Assembly (NCBI GenBank): GCA_038239145.1
Contig: JBBSFB010000018.1
Span: forward strand, 9,879 to 73,878
Direction: 5' to 3'
Source of the DNA: PALSA-610 sp038239145
GTDB lineage: Bacteria; Actinomycetota; Acidimicrobiia; IMCC26256; PALSA-610
Length of the DNA stretch: 64,000 nucleotides
This document shows, in pieces, positions 49,638 through 57,621 of this stretch. Each line of letters starts with the position of its first letter. The first letter of the stretch is position 1. The position numbers and the translations under genes are program-made. The notes below the pieces were generated by a model. That model saw only the letters and a program-made list of their open reading frames with translations, did no database searches and was not told where the DNA came from.

Positions 49638-50783
49638 TCAGGTCGCCTGCTGCTCGTCGGCGTAGTCCGTGATCGCCTTCGTGATCGCCCCGAGCGCTCG
49701 GTTTACGAACTCGCCGCCGCTGCCGGTCAACCAGTCGCACGATGCCGCCGGCCGTTCGAGCTGACCGGTGAAGTGCGGCATCACGTATTGGGCGAAGAGA
49801 TCGAAGCTGTGCTTGGTCGCGGCCGGGCTCGCCCAGTCGTGGCCGAACAACAGGAACGTCCCGAAGCCGCCGGACTCGTCGACCAGAGACTGGATCTTGG
49901 CGATCGCGTCGTCGGGAGTGCCGATGACCGCGAACCCGTCCTCGTCGGTGTTGGCGATGATCTCCTCCGGCGTGTCGCCGCGCGTCGGACCCGCGGGCAG
50001 CACGTGGGTGAAGTACTTCGAGAAGGGGACGATGCCGTAGGCGACGTCGGCGCGCGCCTGTTCCTTCGTCTCTGCGAGATGCATCGGCCCGACGAGGCGC
50101 CACTTCGCGCGGTCGGCGGTGTTGCCGTGCTTGGTGGCAACGTCGTTCCACGTCTGCCAGTGCTGACCGATCGCGTCGAAGCCCTGCTTCGTCGTCGCTG
50201 CGATCGAGAGGAGCCCGGTGCCGTACTTGCCCGCCGCCTTCGCCCCGGTCGGGGAGATCGAAGCGGCGACCGCGACCTCGATGTTCGGCTCGCTGTACGG
50301 CTTCAGCTGCAGTCGAGCGTCCTGCAGATTGAACCAGTCGGTCCGGCGCGTGATCGTCTCGCCCCGGAAGAGCGCCATGATCACGTCGAGTGCTTCGTCC
50401 ATTCGCGGACGCTGGGCGTCCGCGGGGATGCCGAGCATGTGCGCGTCGGAGGTGAGCTGACCCGGACCGCAGCCGAGCATGGCGCGTCCGCGGGTGAGGT
50501 GGTCGAGCAGCACGAACCGATCTGCGAGCATCAGTGGGTTGTGGTACGGGAGCGAGTTGACGCCGCTGCCCAGGCGGATGTACTTGGTACGGGCCGCGGC
50601 TGCGGCGATGAACACCTCGGGTGACGAGATGATCTCGTAGCCACCCGAATGGTGCTCGCCGATCCAGACCTCGTGGAAACCGATCCGATCGAGGTGCTCG
50701 ATCAGATCTAGGTCGCGTTCGAGCGCGAGCGTCGGGTTCTGCCCGGTCGGGTGGAACGGGGCCATGAAGAGTCCGAAGCGCAT
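49638..50783 (-). CDS. Second LLM-class flavin/F420 oxidoreductase
   Basis: 381 residues from ATG 50783. 'MRFGLFMAPFHPTGQNPTLALERDLDLIEHLDRIGFHEVWIGEHHSGGYEIISSPEVFIAAAAARTKYIRLGSGV' is the typical N-terminus of LLM monooxygenases, and 'GCGPGQLTSDAHMLGIP' follows. Could be FMN or F420 dependent, as the C-terminal part resembles two-component alkane-type monooxygenases. The TTG at 50819 in the same frame is inside a palindromic operator, so ATG 50783 is preferred. Its own promoter region carries the operator. Confidence 0.87.
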   Translation of the reverse strand: MRFGLFMAPFHPTGQNPTLALERDLDLIEHLDRIGFHEVWIGEHHSGGYEIISSPEVFIAAAAARTKYIRLGSGVNSLPYHNPLMLADRFVLLDHLTRGRAMLGCGPGQLTSDAHMLGIPADAQRPRMDEALDVIMALFRGETITRRTDWFNLQDARLQLKPYSEPNIEVAVAASISPTGAKAAGKYGTGLLSIAATTKQGFDAIGQHWQTWNDVATKHGNTADRAKWRLVGPMHLAETKEQARADVAYGIVPFSKYFTHVLPAGPTRGDTPEEIIANTDEDGFAVIGTPDDAIAKIQSLVDESGGFGTFLLFGHDWASPAATKHSFDLFAQYVMPHFTGQLERPAASCDWLTGSGGEFVNRALGAITKAITDYADEQQAT

Positions 50784-50803
50784 CCGGCCATTCGAGTCCC
50801 GAC

Positions 50804-50819
50804 TTGACCGCTCGGTCAA
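50804..50819. promoter_or_regulatory. TTGACCG-CT-CGGTCAA operator
   Basis: Perfect 7-base arms with a 2-base centre, 21 bases upstream of ATG 50783. The left half TTGACC, read on the minus strand, fits a -35 box 18 bases before TCGAAT. Symmetric sites of this kind are typical TetR-family operators in actinobacterial lipid and steroid catabolism. Confidence 0.65.
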
Positions 50820-50844
50820 CTCGCTCGTTTCGGTCCCGGCGCCG

Positions 50845-51546
50845 CTACGGAAGCTGGGACGCGAGCCATGCGCCGAGCGCGGGAGCGCTCTCGTAACTCG
50901 TGATCAGCGCGTAGCGGGGTTCGGTGCCGTTGTGTACGACGACGTGCCAGAGCCGCTGCGTGTCGACGAGGAACCGTGATCCCTTGTGCAACGGGACCCG
51001 CGCCTCGGTCGTGGGGTCGGGCAGACCGTCGGGGCCGGTGTCCATCAACAGCATGTAGCTGTCCGGGTTGTCGGTGAGCTCCAGCCACGTGCGCACGACC
51101 CAACCGTCGGCCGGGGGATTGAAGCGGTTGTTGTCGTCGCGGTGGAAGCTGCGAAACGCTGTGTCGTGATCCTGCGGCTCCAACTTGATGGTGCGCACGC
51201 GCCCGAAGTCGGCGCCCGCGCTCTCGACGTAGCTCTTGATCGTCGGGCACTTGGCCGCGTTGCTCGTGAAGCGCGCGCCCTTGTCGGGGCGCTCGTCGCC
51301 GGCGTTCCAAAAGCCGCGGCAGTCGAGCTCGCCGTCGGCGGTTGCGATCGGGGCGAAGTTGGTGTCGCCGCCGCTCTTCCAGTCCATGTACTCGAGGTCG
51401 AGGTACTCGGACGCGGGAACCTCGTAGGGAAGATCGGTCATCCGGACGAACCCGTGCGCTGCGAGCGCCTCGAGACGAGGGTGAGGAGTGTCCAGCGGGA
51501 TGTCGCACGACCAGTGGTCGGCGTTCGGCCAGAAGGTCGTCGCCAT
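50845..51546 (-). CDS. 2OG-Fe(II) oxygenase-like protein (Asp/Asn hydroxylase type)
   Basis: 233 residues. 'FRSFHRDDNNRF' has the metal-binding HxD, 'TQRLWHVVVHNG' the distal His and 'EPRYALITSYE' the 2-oxoglutarate-binding Arg of double-stranded beta-helix dioxygenases. The pattern best fits the aspartyl/asparaginyl beta-hydroxylase-like branch. Substrate unknown. ATG 51546 is seven bases behind TAGACT. Same strand as the LLM oxidoreductase, 61 bases before it, but separated by its operator. Confidence 0.7.
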   Translation of the reverse strand: MATTFWPNADHWSCDIPLDTPHPRLEALAAHGFVRMTDLPYEVPASEYLDLEYMDWKSGGDTNFAPIATADGELDCRGFWNAGDERPDKGARFTSNAAKCPTIKSYVESAGADFGRVRTIKLEPQDHDTAFRSFHRDDNNRFNPPADGWVVRTWLELTDNPDSYMLLMDTGPDGLPDPTTEARVPLHKGSRFLVDTQRLWHVVVHNGTEPRYALITSYESAPALGAWLASQLP

Positions 51547-51553
51547 GTCATCG

Positions 51554-51559
51554 AGTCTA
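51554..51559 (-). promoter_or_regulatory. -10 box of the 2OG-oxygenase-like gene
   Basis: TAGACT on the minus strand, seven bases before ATG 51546; it lies in the 31-base gap behind the carboxyltransferase stop. Confidence 0.5.
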
Positions 51560-51577
51560 CGGTCGCGGCCGGGTCCA

Positions 51578-53122
51578 TCAGGGCCGCAGACCGTGGCTCG
51601 TCGGGCCGCTCTGCAGTATCCGGGAGGCCAGCTCGGCGAACTCGCAGAGCAGGGGCCGCGTATCGCGCGGATCGACGATCTCTTCGACGAGGAACGCCTC
51701 GGCGGTCTTGAAGGGTGATTGCCGTGCCGCCAGCCGGTGCTCGATCTCGGCGCGCAGCGCGGCGGGGTCGTCGGCGGTCTCCAGCTGCGCCTTGTACGCG
51801 GCCTCAATTCCGCCCTCGAGCGGAAGGCTGCCCCAGTTCCCCGAGGGCCACGCGAACCGGTACGAGAGCTTCGACGCGTCCTGATGCGCCGCACCCGCGA
51901 CGCCGTAGACCTTGCGCACGATCACCGAGCACCACGGTGTCGTGGCCTGATAGATCGCGGCGAGGGCCCGGGCGCCGTACCGAATGGTCGCCGCTTTCTC
52001 CGCCTCGGTGCCGATGACGAATCCGGGGTTGTCGACGAAGTGTACGACGGGGAGATGGAACGTCTGCGCGAGGTCGACGAAGCGCGTGACCTTTTCCGAC
52101 GCGCTCGCGGTCCAACCGCCGCCGTAGAAGTACGGGTCGTTCGCCAGCACCGCGACCGGTCGGCCGTCGAGGCGGGCCAAGCCGGTGACGGCACTCCGGC
52201 CGTTGAAGCGCCCGAGCTCGAACCACGAGTCGCGGTCGACGACGGCCTCGATGATCGCGCGCACTTTGTAGACCTTGCGCCGCTCGCGCGGGATCGCCGT
52301 CAGAAGCGACTCGTCGCGGCGTTGTGGATCGTCGGTCGGCTGCGCGTGCGGTGGCAGTTCGTCGACCGACGACGGTAGATACGAGAGGAACTGCCGGACG
52401 CGTGCGAACGCTTCCGCTTCGGTGGCGACCTCGTCGTCGACCGCGCCATTGCGCGTGTGGATCGTGCTGCCGCCCAGGGTCTCCTTGTCGACGTCCTCGC
52501 CCAGCCGCGCCACGACCGGTGGACCCGCGACGAAGAGCTGCGAGGTGCCCTTCACCATCACGCTGTAGTGACTGGTGACAACTCGTGCTGCACCCAACCC
52601 GGCGACCGAACCGAGGCAGCACGAAACGACCGGGACGGTGGCGAGGTTCGCCACGACGTGCTCCCAGCCCGGATTGAAGGGGACGAACGACCGGCGCTCG
52701 GTCTCGAGCGACTTGACCGAGCCTCCGCCGCCCGATCCGTCGACGAGACGAACGATCGGCATGCGCAGCTCGCGCGCCATGCGCTCGGCGTGGACCTGCT
52801 TTTGGAAGATCGACGCGTCGGCGGCCCCACCTCGCACGGTGAAGTCGTCGCCGCCAACCACGACGGGCCGGTCGTCGATGCGGCCCCGACCCATAACGAA
52901 GTTGGCGGGCATCACGGCGACGAGATTGCCGTCGTCGTCGTACGTCGCCCGTCCGGTGAGCGCGCCGACCTCGTGGAACGAGCCCGGGTCGAGCAATGCA
53001 TCGATGCGTTCCCGCACCGTGAGCTTCCCCTGGGCGTGATGGCGCTCGACTTTCTCCGCGCCGCCGAGCTCGGCGGCAAGGGCAGTGCGCCGCGCCAATT
53101 CCTCGAGCTCCGGCTCCCAACT
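51578..53122 (-). CDS. Acyl-CoA carboxylase carboxyltransferase (beta) subunit
   Basis: 514 residues. 'KLTVRERIDALLDPGSFHEVGALTG', 'VVVGGDDFTVRGGAADASIFQKQVHAERMARELRMPIVRLVDGSGGGGSV' and 'FVDNPGFVIGTEAEKAATIRYGARALAAIYQATTPWCSVIVRKVYGVAG' are the two crotonase-like halves of propionyl/acetyl-CoA carboxylase beta chains. It moves carboxyl groups from biotin to acyl-CoA. No biotin-carrier or biotin carboxylase gene is adjacent. GTG 53122 is the best start, with no clear Shine-Dalgarno; a 32-base palindrome lies 45 bases upstream. Confidence 0.92.
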   Translation of the reverse strand, partial: SWEPELEELARRTALAAELGGAEKVERHHAQGKLTVRERIDALLDPGSFHEVGALTGRATYDDDGNLVAVMPANFVMGRGRIDDRPVVVGGDDFTVRGGAADASIFQKQVHAERMARELRMPIVRLVDGSGGGGSVKSLETERRSFVPFNPGWEHVVANLATVPVVSCCLGSVAGLGAARVVTSHYSVMVKGTSQLFVAGPPVVARLGEDVDKETLGGSTIHTRNGAVDDEVATEAEAFARVRQFLSYLPSSVDELPPHAQPTDDPQRRDESLLTAIPRERRKVYKVRAIIEAVVDRDSWFELGRFNGRSAVTGLARLDGRPVAVLANDPYFYGGGWTASASEKVTRFVDLAQTFHLPVVHFVDNPGFVIGTEAEKAATIRYGARALAAIYQATTPWCSVIVRKVYGVAGAAHQDASKLSYRFAWPSGNWGSLPLEGGIEAAYKAQLETADDPAALRAEIEHRLAARQSPFKTAEAFLVEEIVDPRDTRPLLCEFAELASRILQSGPTSHGLRP

Positions 53123-53166
53123 CACCGGCGGGAACGGATGCGATCGATGACCATCCGGGCAGTGTC

Positions 53167-53198
53167 GTGTTCTCCCGACCGTCTGGTCAAGAGAACAC
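53167..53198. promoter_or_regulatory. 32-base interrupted palindrome upstream of the carboxyltransferase
   Basis: GTGTTCTC-CC-GACC-GTCT-GGTC-AA-GAGAACAC: outer arms of 8 and inner arms of 4 are perfect. It lies between the carboxyltransferase and the end of the anti-sigma-like gene. Operator of an unknown regulator is the likeliest reading. Confidence 0.6.
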
Positions 53199-53221
53199 AA
53201 CGTCTGTGCCTGCTTCGGGAA

Positions 53222-54286
53222 TCAGCCGGCGGTGACCGTGACCGGGATGGTCACGGTCGCGACGGTCTTGCCGGTAGCCCGCTCCCGTGCGGTGATCTGC
53301 AACGCCGTCGAGCCGACTCTTGCGGGCGCGATGGACGCGTCCCGGTCCCGGATCCGTGTGGAGGGCCGCGCCCGTTTCCAGCGACGACCCGAGGTCGAGG
53401 TGGGCGATCGTCGGATCGGCGATCGCGAACGCGAACGTGAACGCGTTCGGATGGGCGACGGGAGCACAGGTGCTCGTGTCGAGCAGTGTCGTGCCACCGA
53501 AGCCGAAGCCGAAGCCGAAGCCGAAGCCGAAGCCGAAGCCGAAGCCGAAGCCGCTCGCGCTCCGCGGAATATCGACGTGGTCGTACTTCGGGTTCAACGC
53601 ATAGCGCGACGTCGGGTGCGCGCACGACGGCGGTTCGAGGAACGGTTGCAGCCGGAGGCCGGAGATGTGCAGATGGCCGACGGCGTGTGGTGCGGCCAGG
53701 TCGGCATCGCCGGTAAACGGTGTGCCGAGCGGCGAACGGAAATACGGACCGGCGTAGTCGATCCAGTCGCCCTGGGCCTGGCCGTTGTAAGTGCGCAGAT
53801 CGCTCACCCACCAGCTGTGACCGTCCGAGGCGAAGTAGGCGTACAGGCGCATACCCACGCCGTGCTCGTCCCACTCGAGCTCGAGGGTCGTGTACTCGTC
53901 CGGCGTCCCCGGATCACTGTGCACGGCGTCGGCGGAGCCGGCAGTCGTGAACGTCTTGCCGCCGGCCTCGATGTCGATGCTGCTCGCGGAGAAGTCGACC
54001 TGGGGGTCGTGAACCTGACCACCGAAGCGGAGCCGGGTTGACCGCCGACGCCTACGTCCTTGGATCCCGAATCGATCGCGGCGATCCCCGCGACGAGCGC
54101 AACTGCGGCGGCGGTGGCAACGATCGCGGCGAGCGCCGGACGCGGCCGGCGGCGCGAGGTGAGCTCGGTGACACTGGTGACCGGGAGGTCGTCGCACGCT
54201 CGGAAGCTGACAGGGACCGCGTTGGCCTGACGGTCGAAGAGCTCGCGGAGATCGGACTCGGTCTCATCGAATGACGTGCGGTTCAT
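53222..54286 (-). pseudogene. Membrane partner of the ECF sigma factor, with a (Gly-Phe) tract and two frameshifts
   Basis: Start ATG 54286 overlaps the sigma factor stop (ATGA). The cytosolic start 'MNRTSFDETESDLRELFDRQ' and one membrane helix ('PALAAIVATAAAVALVAGIAAI') suit an anti-sigma factor. The outer ~280 residues include 'DFSASSIDIEAGGKTFTTAG', a (Gly-Phe)9 tract and a C-terminal 'VATVTIPVTVTAG'. The middle of the gene lies in a different frame: one C is missing in the run at 54002-54006 and one base is extra in the runs at 53341-53349. The two changes cancel, so both ends share a frame, but the protein as read stops at 53804. Confidence 0.65.
53497..53550. repeat. Nine copies of the hexamer CCGAAG
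   Basis: A perfect (CCGAAG)9 run; on the minus strand it encodes (Gly-Phe)9. Because the unit is six bases, slippage adds or removes Gly-Phe pairs without changing frame. Confidence 0.95.
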
Positions 54287-54792
54287 TGCTCGATTCCTTT
54301 CCGGAGCGCGGCGAGCCCGCGCGATGTCAACGACTTCGCGGTGCCGGGCCGACAGGAAAGTGCTTCGGCGATCTCGGCTTCGCGTAGACCGAGATGGAAC
54401 CGGAGCACCAGCACTGCCCGTTGTCGATAGGGCAGCGCCCCGACGACATCGGCCAGCACATCGAAGGCGAGCTCGTTCGACACTGGACCGGCCACGAGCG
54501 GCAACTTCGCTCGCTCGCTGTGCCGACGCGATTGCCAGCTCCGGCACGCGTTGACGATCGAGGCTCGCAGGTACGCACTCGGGTTCTCGACGGTGGCCCA
54601 CTTCGGGAACACCCGCGTGAACGCCTCCTGCGCGAGGTCTTCGCCCGCTCGGGCGTCCTGTACGAGCAGTGCGGCCAAGCGAACTGCGCCCGGCCATGCC
54701 TGCCGGTAGAAGTCGACGAATTCCGTGGGCGTGGTCGGTGCTTCGCCCAAGGTCGGGGACTTCGCCAGGGAATCAGGTTGTGTCACTGTCAC
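54283..54792 (-). CDS. ECF (SigE-like) RNA polymerase sigma factor
   Basis: 169 residues from GTG 54792, preceded by GGAG six bases upstream; ATG 54870 would give 195. Region 2 ('FVDFYRQAWPGAVRLAALLVQDARAGEDLAQEAFTRVF') and region 4 ('GALPYRQRAVLVLRFHLGLREAEIAEALSCRPGTAKSLTSRG') are intact. Sigma factors of this group are usually paired with a membrane anti-sigma factor, here the next gene, through a 4-base overlap. Targets are unknown. Confidence 0.9.
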   Translation of the reverse strand: MTVTQPDSLAKSPTLGEAPTTPTEFVDFYRQAWPGAVRLAALLVQDARAGEDLAQEAFTRVFPKWATVENPSAYLRASIVNACRSWQSRRHSERAKLPLVAGPVSNELAFDVLADVVGALPYRQRAVLVLRFHLGLREAEIAEALSCRPGTAKSLTSRGLAALRKGIEQ

Positions 54793-54902
54793 GCTCGCTC
54801 CCGCTGGCCATCGGAGCCGAAACCCGGCCCGTACGAGATCCAGACCGGCGAGGTACCCGTTCGGTTCCATGCGCGTTCCGTTTCGGACCGGCGTCGCGTC
54901 GA

Positions 54903-54908
54903 TAGTGT
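54903..54908 (+). promoter_or_regulatory. -10 box of the alcohol dehydrogenase gene
   Basis: TAGTGT, seven bases before GTG 54916; supports that start over GTG 54907, which overlaps the box. Confidence 0.45.
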
Positions 54909-54915
54909 GACCGCG

Positions 54916-55971
54916 GTGCGCGCTGCCGTCGCCCGTCGAGGTGCTCTCCTCGTGGAAGAAGTCGCCGAGCCGGTTCTCGGACCCGGAGATGCGTTGATCG
55001 CGGTCCGGGCCTGCGGGATCTGCGGTTCCGATCTCCACGCGTTGCACTACGCCGACGAGCTCGTGGCCATCACGCGCGAGATGGGCGTTCCGATGACGTT
55101 CGACCCGGCCCGCGACTTCATCATGGGTCACGAGTTCACCGGTGAGGTGCTCGAGCTCGGTCCGATGACCGACGGCGCGCCGGTGCAGGTCGGCGACCTC
55201 GTGACCTCGCTTCCCATTGCGCTCACGCCGGCGGGCATGGAGCCGGTCGGCGCGTATTCCAACACGTACAACGGCGCGTACGCGCAACGAATGCGGCTCA
55301 CCGCCGGGCTGTGCATGAAGGTCCCGAACGGCCTCGACCATCGCCGGGCCGCGCTCACCGAGCCGATGTCGGTGGGACGGCACGCGGCCGCGCGCGCGGC
55401 CGTGACGCCCGCCGAAGCCGCAGTCGTGCTCGGCGCGGGACCGGTGGGTCTCGCGGTCGTGGCCGAGCTGCGCCGGCTTGGAATCGAGACGATCGTCGTC
55501 TCCGACTATTCGCCCCGTCGACGCGCGGTAGCGCTTGCGATGGGCGCCCACGTTGCCGTCGATCCTGCTGTCGACGATCCGATGGACGCGTGGTTGGCCG
55601 CGGATGGTCGCCGCACTCCGGTTGTGTTCGACGCGATCGGTGTTCCCGGAACACTCGAAGCCGTGATCAAGGCCGCGCCGGCTATGGGCCGCGTCTGCAT
55701 CGTCGGTTCGTGCATGCAGCCCGACACGGTGCGCCCGCTGGTGGCCCAGACTAAACAGCTGACGATCGTCTTTTCGTTCGCGTACGAGCCGTTCGAGTTC
55801 GGCGACACGCTCCGGGCGATCGCGGAGGGCGAAATCGACGTCACTCCGATGATCACGGGAACCTGCGGGGTGGACGGCGTACCCGCCGCGTTCGATGCGC
55901 TGCGCAATCCCGATGAACACGTGAAGATCCTCGTCGAGCCCGGCGGCCCGACGATTCCCCAAACCGTGTGA
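54916..55971 (+). CDS. Zinc-dependent alcohol dehydrogenase-like MDR
   Basis: 351 residues. Catalytic zinc ligands are in 'ACGICGSDLHALHY' (Cys, His) and 'GHEFTGEV' (His, Glu); the structural-zinc loop with four Cys is absent. The nucleotide motif 'AVVLGAGPVGLAVVAELRRLG' is present. Related to threonine/sorbitol-type dehydrogenases with unusual loop 'VGAYSNTYNGAYAQRMRL'. Probably oxidises an alcohol with NAD(P). Leaderless start GTG 54916. Divergent from the sigma factor. Confidence 0.88.
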   Translation: MRAAVARRGALLVEEVAEPVLGPGDALIAVRACGICGSDLHALHYADELVAITREMGVPMTFDPARDFIMGHEFTGEVLELGPMTDGAPVQVGDLVTSLPIALTPAGMEPVGAYSNTYNGAYAQRMRLTAGLCMKVPNGLDHRRAALTEPMSVGRHAAARAAVTPAEAAVVLGAGPVGLAVVAELRRLGIETIVVSDYSPRRRAVALAMGAHVAVDPAVDDPMDAWLAADGRRTPVVFDAIGVPGTLEAVIKAAPAMGRVCIVGSCMQPDTVRPLVAQTKQLTIVFSFAYEPFEFGDTLRAIAEGEIDVTPMITGTCGVDGVPAAFDALRNPDEHVKILVEPGGPTIPQTV

Positions 55972-55981
55972 CCCGGTCGGC

Positions 55982-56371
55982 TTAACCCTCGATCTTCTTC
56001 TTCAACTCCACGACTGATCCCTCGTACACGGGAACGAACAGCCCGAGGAGATCGTCGGGCACAACCGCGACCGACCACGTGACGTGCGAGCCGCCGCCTT
56101 CGGGCTCGACGGTGATCGTCGCGAGGTGCGACTCGAGGTTGCCCATGGGCGACTCCACCACGGAGTACGAGATGCTGCGCGCTTCGTCGTCGATGCCGCG
56201 CAATTGTTCTTTGATCTCGATGCCCATCAGCCCGACGGTGCGGACGTCGCCGGCGACGACGCACGATTCGACGCCGGGCATCCAGGTTTCGAGCCCACCG
56301 AACTCACGCACGACTTTCCACACTTCGTCGGGGCTCTTGTCGATCGAGACTTCTGCTTTTCCGTCGGCCAT
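55982..56371 (-). CDS. SRPBCC-family (polyketide cyclase-like) protein
   Basis: 129 residues. 'SIDKSPDEVWKVVREFGGLETWMPGVESCVV' is the opening of the START/SRPBCC fold, a small lipid- or ligand-binding helix-grip fold, closing with 'GSHVTWSVAVVPDDLLGLFVPVYEGSVVELKKKIEG'. Ligand unknown. The start lies 17 bases after the GG-reductase-like gene on the same strand; possibly an operon. Confidence 0.85.
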   Translation of the reverse strand: MADGKAEVSIDKSPDEVWKVVREFGGLETWMPGVESCVVAGDVRTVGLMGIEIKEQLRGIDDEARSISYSVVESPMGNLESHLATITVEPEGGGSHVTWSVAVVPDDLLGLFVPVYEGSVVELKKKIEG

Positions 56372-56388
56372 GCCGACATCATTGCATG

Positions 56389-57591
56389 TCAAGCAGGGCG
56401 CGTGTCCGGCGGCGAAAGTGCAGCGCCGGGCGCGGTGAACACGCCCCGGTGCCAGCGGTCCGGCGTACCGAGGAGGGCGCGGGGGTAGTCCTCCCACATC
56501 CACCGGGCGAAGTTGCGGCGCGTCCACGGCGTGAGGTCGGCGGCGCGGAGCGCGGCCCGGGCGCCGAGCGGATGGCGCAGGATCCGTTGGAGCAGATGCG
56601 CGAAGCGCAGGTCGCGTCCGATGGCCCGTTCGACGAGGTCGCGGTAGTCGGCGCCGGTCGCGATCGCTTCGGCGGCGAGCATGCCGGTCTCGATCGCCTG
56701 GGCGATTCCTTCGCCGGTCATCGGGTCGACGACTCCGGCCGAATCCCCCGCAAAGAACACGCAACCCTCGACGAGGCGCGCCGGCTCGTACCGGGTCGGA
56801 ATAGGCCACGCCCGCACCGGTTCCGACGGTTCGGCGGTACGACCGAGGATGTCGCGCAGCACGGGCCGCGACAACAGATCGGGCCAGAGTTCCTTGAGCG
56901 CTCGACCGCTTCGGCCATCGGAGCGCAGGACCCCGTACCCGACGTTGGCCCGGCGACCGGGCAGCGGGAACACCCACGCGTATCCGGGAAGCAGATCGCG
57001 CTCGAAGACGACCCAAAGGCGGTCTTCGTCGACGCCGTCGAAGTACTGACGGACCGCGTGCCATTCGCCGAGGTCGCGCGGCGCGTGCGGAGCAAGGGCG
57101 CGCCGCACTGACGACCAGTGCCCGTCGGCCGCGATCACGAACCGGGCGTCGAGCGTCGCGCCTCCCGCGAAGATCAGGTGCACGCCGGTACGATCCTGCT
57201 GCACTCCCTCGAGCGTCCAGCCCTCGCGGACGTCGGCGCCGCGTCGGCGAGCAACCGCGACGAGTGCGGCGTCGAGTGCAAGCCGCGACACGACCGCGGC
57301 GTGCGTCCCGTTCGTCGGGAGGGGCAGCACCGCGCGTCGTCCACTGGGTGAGACCAGCACCGTCTCCCGTATGAACATCGGCGCCGCGAGCGCGAGATCC
57401 GCAACCGTGACGCCGAGTCGTTCCAGAAGACGCAGTGCGTTGGCGGTCAGACCGTCGCCGCACGTCTTGTCGCGCGGGAAGTGGGCCTTGTCGACGCACA
57501 CGACGGTGAGACCGCGCTCCACTGCGGTGATCGCGGCTGCGGTGCCGGCCGGGCCGGCACCCACTACGACGACGTCGACGGGTTCGGCCAT
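56389..57591 (-). CDS. Geranylgeranyl-reductase-like flavoprotein
   Basis: 400 residues. FAD-binding 'VVVGAGPAGTAAAITAVERG' and 'FFAGDSAGVVDPMTGEGIAQAIETG' are the two hallmarks, with 'ADGHWSSVRR' between. In actinobacteria such enzymes saturate isoprenoid chains (menaquinone or archaeal-type lipids), but the group also includes other FAD monooxygenases. Leaderless, ATG 57591 eight bases behind TACCGT. Followed by the SRPBCC gene. Confidence 0.87.
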   Translation of the reverse strand: MAEPVDVVVVGAGPAGTAAAITAVERGLTVVCVDKAHFPRDKTCGDGLTANALRLLERLGVTVADLALAAPMFIRETVLVSPSGRRAVLPLPTNGTHAAVVSRLALDAALVAVARRRGADVREGWTLEGVQQDRTGVHLIFAGGATLDARFVIAADGHWSSVRRALAPHAPRDLGEWHAVRQYFDGVDEDRLWVVFERDLLPGYAWVFPLPGRRANVGYGVLRSDGRSGRALKELWPDLLSRPVLRDILGRTAEPSEPVRAWPIPTRYEPARLVEGCVFFAGDSAGVVDPMTGEGIAQAIETGMLAAEAIATGADYRDLVERAIGRDLRFAHLLQRILRHPLGARAALRAADLTPWTRRNFARWMWEDYPRALLGTPDRWHRGVFTAPGAALSPPDTRPA

Positions 57592-57599
57592 CCACGCCG

Positions 57600-57605
57600 A
57601 CGGTA
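57600..57605 (-). promoter_or_regulatory. -10 box of the geranylgeranyl-reductase-like gene
   Basis: TACCGT on the minus strand, eight bases before ATG 57591. Confidence 0.5.
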
Positions 57606-57621
57606 CCGGCTGGACCCGTTT

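Noticed and set aside
50783..50819. TTG 50819 as the start of the second LLM oxidoreductase
   Set aside because: TTG lies inside the palindromic operator, and ATG 50783 gives the normal family N-terminus.
53497..53550. Phase-variable ON/OFF switch by the hexamer repeat
   Set aside because: The unit is six bases, so slippage keeps the frame. It can change tract length but not switch the gene off.
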